Shown: one piece after another, positions 7,140 to 10,899 of the stretch
Position numbering within the stretch: position 1 is the first letter of the stretch
Layout: the number at the start of each line of letters is the position of its first letter
Source: Larix sibirica
Lineage: Eukaryota > Streptophyta > Pinopsida > Pinales > Pinaceae
Direction of reading: 5' to 3'
Length of the DNA: 10,899 nucleotides
Assembly: GCA_004151065.3 (NCBI GenBank)
Contig: NWUY0300028631.1
Span: 48,968-59,866 of the forward strand
Position numbers and translations under genes: made by a program
The notes under the pieces: generated by a model
Database searches by the model: none
What the model was told of the DNA's origin: nothing
The model's input: only the letters and a program-made list of their open reading frames with translations

Positions 7140-7787
7140 GAACCCTCAACCACAAATATAACAAGATAGCTTCCCTTGAATGAGAGCTTGCTAGTTTTTC
7201 TGTAGCAAATTTTCCATTATATTAGGTAAAGGCTAGCTCCTATGAATTGATCGATGAGCCCTCGTTCTAAAAGGGTGAGGGCCATGTGATGATAAGAAGT
7301 TGTTGGAATTGATACTTTTGGGATCTTGTCCAACTTTTTCATAAACTGAGAGGTTTGTGGCTTCTTGGAAACAATTTTCCCTACGGTTGTGACCATGGAT
7401 ATGAACACCAGGGCATCGATTTCTGAAGAGGGAGGTGAACCCCTCTAGCATGTATATCCATGGAAGAGGAGGGAAGAATTCAAGTCACGCATGTGATCAG
7501 GAGGAGTTGCGATCCATAATTTCTTAGAATCATTAAAAAAACTCATTTTATATTTAATATAAAAAATTAGAATTATTTTCATGATTTAATAGAATATTTA
7601 AATAAACAATTTGATTTTTTTTTAAAACATTCAAATATGATTTAAACTCATTTTCATGATTTAATATGCAATCTATTATCACTATTTGTAAGGTTAATAT
7701 TAATAACTATTATCCTCAAGGCCGACTTAGTTGAAGGTCATTTTTATCTCTTTTATATTTAATATAATAATTTAGAATTATTTTCAT
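7140..7787. repeat. 648-bp near-identical repeat, copy 2
   Basis: Partner of 4423-5070, in the same orientation, with only three substitutions seen. It begins directly after the N. To its right the relationship between the two copies drops abruptly to weak, patchy similarity. Confidence 0.95.
7217..7543 (-). pseudogene. Unrecognised minus-strand coding remnant, copy 2
   Basis: Identical frame to that at 4500-4826, including the internal TAG (here at 7445-7447) and the terminal TAA at 7217-7219. A stop shared by both copies means it was present before duplication, or that the two are the same sequence placed twice. No function is recognised. Confidence 0.4.
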
Positions 7788-8364
7788 GATTTAATATGCA
7801 AGATGCTATCACAATATAAAAATGGACTAAATATCTTGTTAGAATTAACTATTATAATTTTAATTTATCAAAATTAATAATAACTTTAATGAAACTATTT
7901 ACCGATAAATTTTTAAAAAATGTCATTTAAGAAAAATAAATAAAAATTAACCAAATCATGCAATAATTTAATGAGTTATTTAATCAAATTTGTAAACATG
8001 TTTAATAAACATATTGTATCTTCTTGCACAACAAAAAATTCACCCTTGAAAAGGGTTAAACATTATATGGTATTAAATAATCATAAGTTTTTGCAGTCAC
8101 AATCCAAATTAAATATTTTCATATAACTAGAGTTAAATGTTATATGGCATCTTAAATATAAACGAGTGATGTATCTAAAATTTAATTTAAAAACAAAGAA
8201 ATCATTAAGAATTTTATTCATTAACATACACATAATACATTTATAAATCAGTCAAAATTAACATCAACAAGATATGAATAGGCATAATATATATGAATGA
8301 TAATATCAAAACTAGTATATATGTCAAATATACATCACAACATTAATGTATATGCCAATTATTG
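7788..8364. mobile_element. Unclassified element, copy 2, AT-rich 3' part
   Basis: No coding sense is visible. The segment 7864-7903 (TTATCAAAATTAATAATAAC and following) matches the two flanks of the SINE in copy 1 joined together, and so serves as the empty site. Blocks at 8037-8085 and 8282-8335 match copy 1 at 5784-5830 and 5855-5908. Confidence 0.65.
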
Positions 8365-10030
8365 CTAGCTTATAGGTGCACCACCGGAGTGAGAGCCATC
8401 AATCCCTCCACCATTGAAGCTAGAGGCATGATCAATACATCTTCTATATACTAATGTAGAAAGTAGTGTCTGATATATCTTTCCAATGGGAAATATATCA
8501 CCAAATGCAACCATAGCATATATAACATCAATAATGAGTGCAATAGGTGTAGCAGTTGTTGGTGTAGTTGGAAACATACGTGTTGTAGTTGGTGGTTCAA
8601 CTAGAGGAGAAGGAGGGGGAGGAGATGGTGGTTGGCCTACAAGAGGAGGAGATATAAAAGGTGAATGAGGAGGATGGGGAGAAGATAGTGGTTGAATTAC
8701 TAGAGGAGGAGATACGAAAGGTGGAGGGGAAGAGGGAGGAGATGGTGGTCAGCCCGTTAGAGGAGGAAATTCCAGACGATACTTCAACCTCTTGAATAGG
8801 TTGAGGGCATCGACAACATGGAACATCAATAATGTCATATCACAAGGGAGGCTTGAATATATCTGTGAAATCTCAGGGTACTCCATGATCTCTCGAGGTT
8901 GTACTCACACCAATCCATGGACGCCATCAATTTACATATCTAATCCACCACCTAGTGATAAAATCTATGATCTAGCTTATGTGGCATGCTACCTCTCTAT
9001 GAATGAGTCAACTAATCAATCTGAACCATCTCCCCATCACATTGGAAGGCTTCTCATCAACATGCAAGCCAATATTTGCAAAATAGTAAACAATAATAAT
9101 TAGGTAATTTATAAACAAAATCTCACAACCAGTTACATGTGCATTAAATAAGACCAAAAATTTTGCAACTAGATTAATAAAAAATATAACGATAATAATA
9201 CCTCTCTTATTTGGTGGATCGTCCTTACTAAATAGGACGTTTTGACATATTTATCAATCCACTCTTGTGTATGGATACTATATAGGATTGAGGACATGAT
9301 CATCCTCATTGTCTAACAAATCCAAAACCTATGAACTCACCAACTTACATAGATACTCTTATTGGCCCCTCTTGGGAAACATCTACCCCCATAATTGCAT
9401 ACACATATTAGTCATTGGCTTGGGAGGGAGGTAGTCGATTATTGAGGAAGTCACCAGAAACCCCTCAAAAAATAAAGTAAATAGATTTGAATAAAAGGGG
9501 AATACAAGTCTCTAGCTATGAAGCAAAGATGAAGACAATTCTCCCCTAAAACGCATTATGACAATGATCTAGACAAATACAAAACTATCACAAATTAATG
9601 GTAGACCACTTGATCAATATGGAATATAGTGCATCAAGGAGAAACTAATGTGTTTCCCATCAAAGTATCATATTCTGGTTTCATAACCATAAGGGACAAA
9701 CACTAATATTTTTTCACTGGAAGAATGTAAACTCAACTAGGCCCTAGAAACCTAGAACTCAATTGGGTCATTGGTGTCTACATACACATATCTCTACACA
9801 TATGCTAGTTGAATTTCTCCCACAATGAAAATTGACAAATCAGGTAAATGGGGAAAATCATCCCCCCTAGAAAAACTGTGACCAACCCTTAAGGCATGAC
9901 TATCATGATCCTAGAGACTAACCAACTACATCATTAACTATGTGTTCCCCTTAAGGGAGTTATCCTCCTCATAAAACTTGAGGAGGCCAACATCCCACAA
10001 AAGGAGATGAGTAACATCTATAATAAGATG
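8365..10030 (-). pseudogene. Degraded element-encoded gene, PMD-like with proline-rich tail
   Basis: On the minus strand, pieces in several frames follow the order of plant mobile domain (PMD) proteins, a domain found in some plant transposons and in host silencing factors. They are: LLKFYEEDN (9960-9988), DHDSHALRVG (9886-9912), DDFPHLPDLS (9836-9862, compare family 'E-D-x-x-F-L-T-G-L-S'), MQLWG (9388-9402, compare 'L-L-Q-L-W-x-W-E') and LLDNEDDHVL (9290-9322, compare 'L-D-x-D-x-x-x-W-x-P-Y'). A possible intron lies at about 9080-9201, with donor GT but the acceptor AG lost. From 8904 down to 8365 one frame is coherent: HVVDALNLFKRLKYRLEFPP, a TGA at 8749-8751, a proline-rich repeat, then AFGDIFPIGKIYQTL and a glycine/serine end at a stop at 8365. 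Many stops make it dead. The proline-rich and C-terminal part is firm as a coding remnant. The PMD assignment is tentative and depends on my visual matching. Confidence 0.42.
8603..8766 (-). repeat. In-frame proline-rich minisatellite
   Basis: Units start AGAGGAG at 8603, 8642, 8702 and 8759, spaced 39, 60 and 57 bp, all multiples of three. On the minus strand they encode segments such as FISPPLVGQPPSPPPPSP and FVSPPLVIQPLSSPHP. Repeat length kept in phase argues that the tract was once translated, as a flexible linker between the upstream domain and the C-terminal tail. Confidence 0.7.
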
Positions 10031-10440
10031 AGGGTACAGATCCCTCTCCCTCTTTCAAGCCTCCCATTCATGTCTAAAGGTATATGTGTCGACCTTGTGC
10101 TATTGTCATTGACATTGATGTCCTTGATTCACATAAATTGAGGGGGGAGAGTATATGCATTCACTCAACAAAATCAAAATCAAACAGACTTGATCAACCT
10201 ATCTGGATTGTAATTAAGGAACTCAAAGCATCAACATCAACTTTGATGCATCAAGTCAATGAGCAATTGGTGTAAGTACATTTGTGTTTTGTAACTCGCA
10301 ACTAGTTTCTTTTGTACCATTCAAAATCAAATTGATCTCCATTGTCCTCAAGTGCATTTTCGATTGAATCTGACACTCTTCTTTTCTAATTCAAGTACTT
10401 TAATTGTTAAGTCTTCTTTGTAAAAAGGGAGGAGTTGTAA
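10031..10440. other. Unassigned, probably retrotransposon 3' region
   Basis: A plus-strand open frame at 10084-10275 has no recognisable motif. A purine tract, TTGAGGGGGGAG at 10138-10149, resembles an LTR retrotransposon polypurine tract, but no LTR start is evident after it. Otherwise I see nothing in this stretch. Confidence 0.35.
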
Positions 10441-10714
10441 GAAGCCCTTCATTGTTTGAGTGAGTCTGCAGCTTCATTTTTATCAATGGTGATATTAAAT
10501 GGCCTTGTAGAGGTAGTGAACACTCAAATTTTCTCCTCTATCAACGACACTATCATGGTTGACAAGAACACCCTCACTCACATCCGAAATTGTGTAAAAG
10601 AATCGCAAGACACACATGAATTCATATAGCTTGCATCACAACTCCAACTTGATGAAAATCAACATTTTGGACTTGTTCATGTTCGGAACAATCCTCTCTA
10701 TAAATTAAGGGGGG
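10441..10714 (+). pseudogene. Unrecognised coding remnant before a 3' LTR
   Basis: One frame runs from after a TAA at 10438-10440 to the polypurine tract with a single TAG at 10627-10629. It contains ILNGLVEVVNTQIFSSINDT, NTLTHIRNCVKESQDTHEF and, past the stop, ASQLQLDENQHFGLVHVRNN. Composition is protein-like, without low complexity. I do not recognise the family. From its place just 5' of a polypurine tract, it could be the very end of a retrotransposon polyprotein or an extra 3' open reading frame, but it may also be older DNA. The methionine at 10486 is the first in frame. Confidence 0.35.
10707..10714 (+). other. Polypurine tract of a plus-oriented LTR retrotransposon
   Basis: AAGGGGGG, preceded by TAAATT and followed three T bases later by TGTTGGAAACC. 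This is the standard primer site for plus-strand DNA synthesis next to a 3' LTR. Confidence 0.7.
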
Positions 10715-10717
10715 TTT

Positions 10718-10899
10718 TGTTGGAAACCAATCTGTTAGGTTAGGAGATGAAGAGTATTTTGAGAGTCCAAGAGAAACATTAGGAATTTGGAACCCATCAG
10801 CCATCTCATGTGTATTTATATGTACATACCTAATGAGAAATATTGAGCGTTCACGCCTATTTCAGCTTGTCTTTATGTTTGTGATTTATGGTGTATTTG
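10718..10899 (+). mobile_element. Start of a 3' LTR, cut by the window edge
   Basis: The sequence begins TGTTGGAAACC, a common opening for plant LTRs, directly after a polypurine tract. A TATA-like TATTTATATG at about 10813-10822 is followed by sequence that would be R/U5. The terminal CA, target duplication and partner LTR lie outside the window. It shows no similarity to the LTR at 6183-6918, so two retrotransposon families are present. Confidence 0.65.

Noticed and set aside
8792-9103. Longest ATG-started frame, 103 codons, + strand
   Set aside because: It lies opposite the minus-strand element gene, whose reading is supported by the in-phase repeat and the second copy. No motif was recognised on the + strand. 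I cannot fully exclude it.

Overview
This window reads as repeat-rich nuclear DNA from a plant, probably a seed plant with a large genome. The basis is the mix of degraded elements: a Ty1/copia gag fragment, EnSpm/CACTA transposase fragments, tRNA-headed SINEs, LTRs with polypurine tracts, and long AT-rich stretches. A gymnosperm is possible, but nothing here proves it. I see no intact gene, rRNA, functional tRNA, CRISPR array or bacterial-style operon. Every protein-like stretch is broken by stops or frameshifts. All family calls come from reading translations by eye; no search was run.

Layout. 1-458: unassigned, with a 31-bp tandem duplication. 472-680: a SINE with an imperfect target duplication. 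694-1278: almost featureless. 1279-1546: two tandem units of about 132 bp rich in CATGCATG. 1772-1993: copia gag (UBN2-like) remnant, + strand. 2104-2998: CACTA transposase pieces, + strand, with the DUF4216-like part before the DUF4218-like part (the reverse of the usual order) and an ambiguous base between them. 3194-4096: an unrecognised protein remnant held in one frame through four stops. 4423-6182 and 7140 to about 10000: two same-orientation copies of one unclassified element coding on the minus strand. The left 648 bp of the copies are almost identical, while the rest is clearly diverged. Copy 1 carries a SINE (5399-5632) and is cut at 6182/6183 by a minus-oriented LTR retrotransposon end (6183-7138). 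Copy 2 keeps a degraded minus-strand gene: a region resembling plant mobile domain (PMD) proteins, then a proline-rich repeat, then a C-terminal segment also found in copy 1. 10441-10899: the 3' end of another LTR retrotransposon, + strand, with a polypurine tract and the start of its LTR.

The most informative points are the two single-N positions (2562 and 7139). Each sits exactly where sequence logic breaks: a transposase domain order swap, and the edge of a 99.5% identical duplication. Assembly joins are a serious alternative to biology at both. The most biologically interesting object is the unclassified two-copy element with its conserved C-terminal tail.
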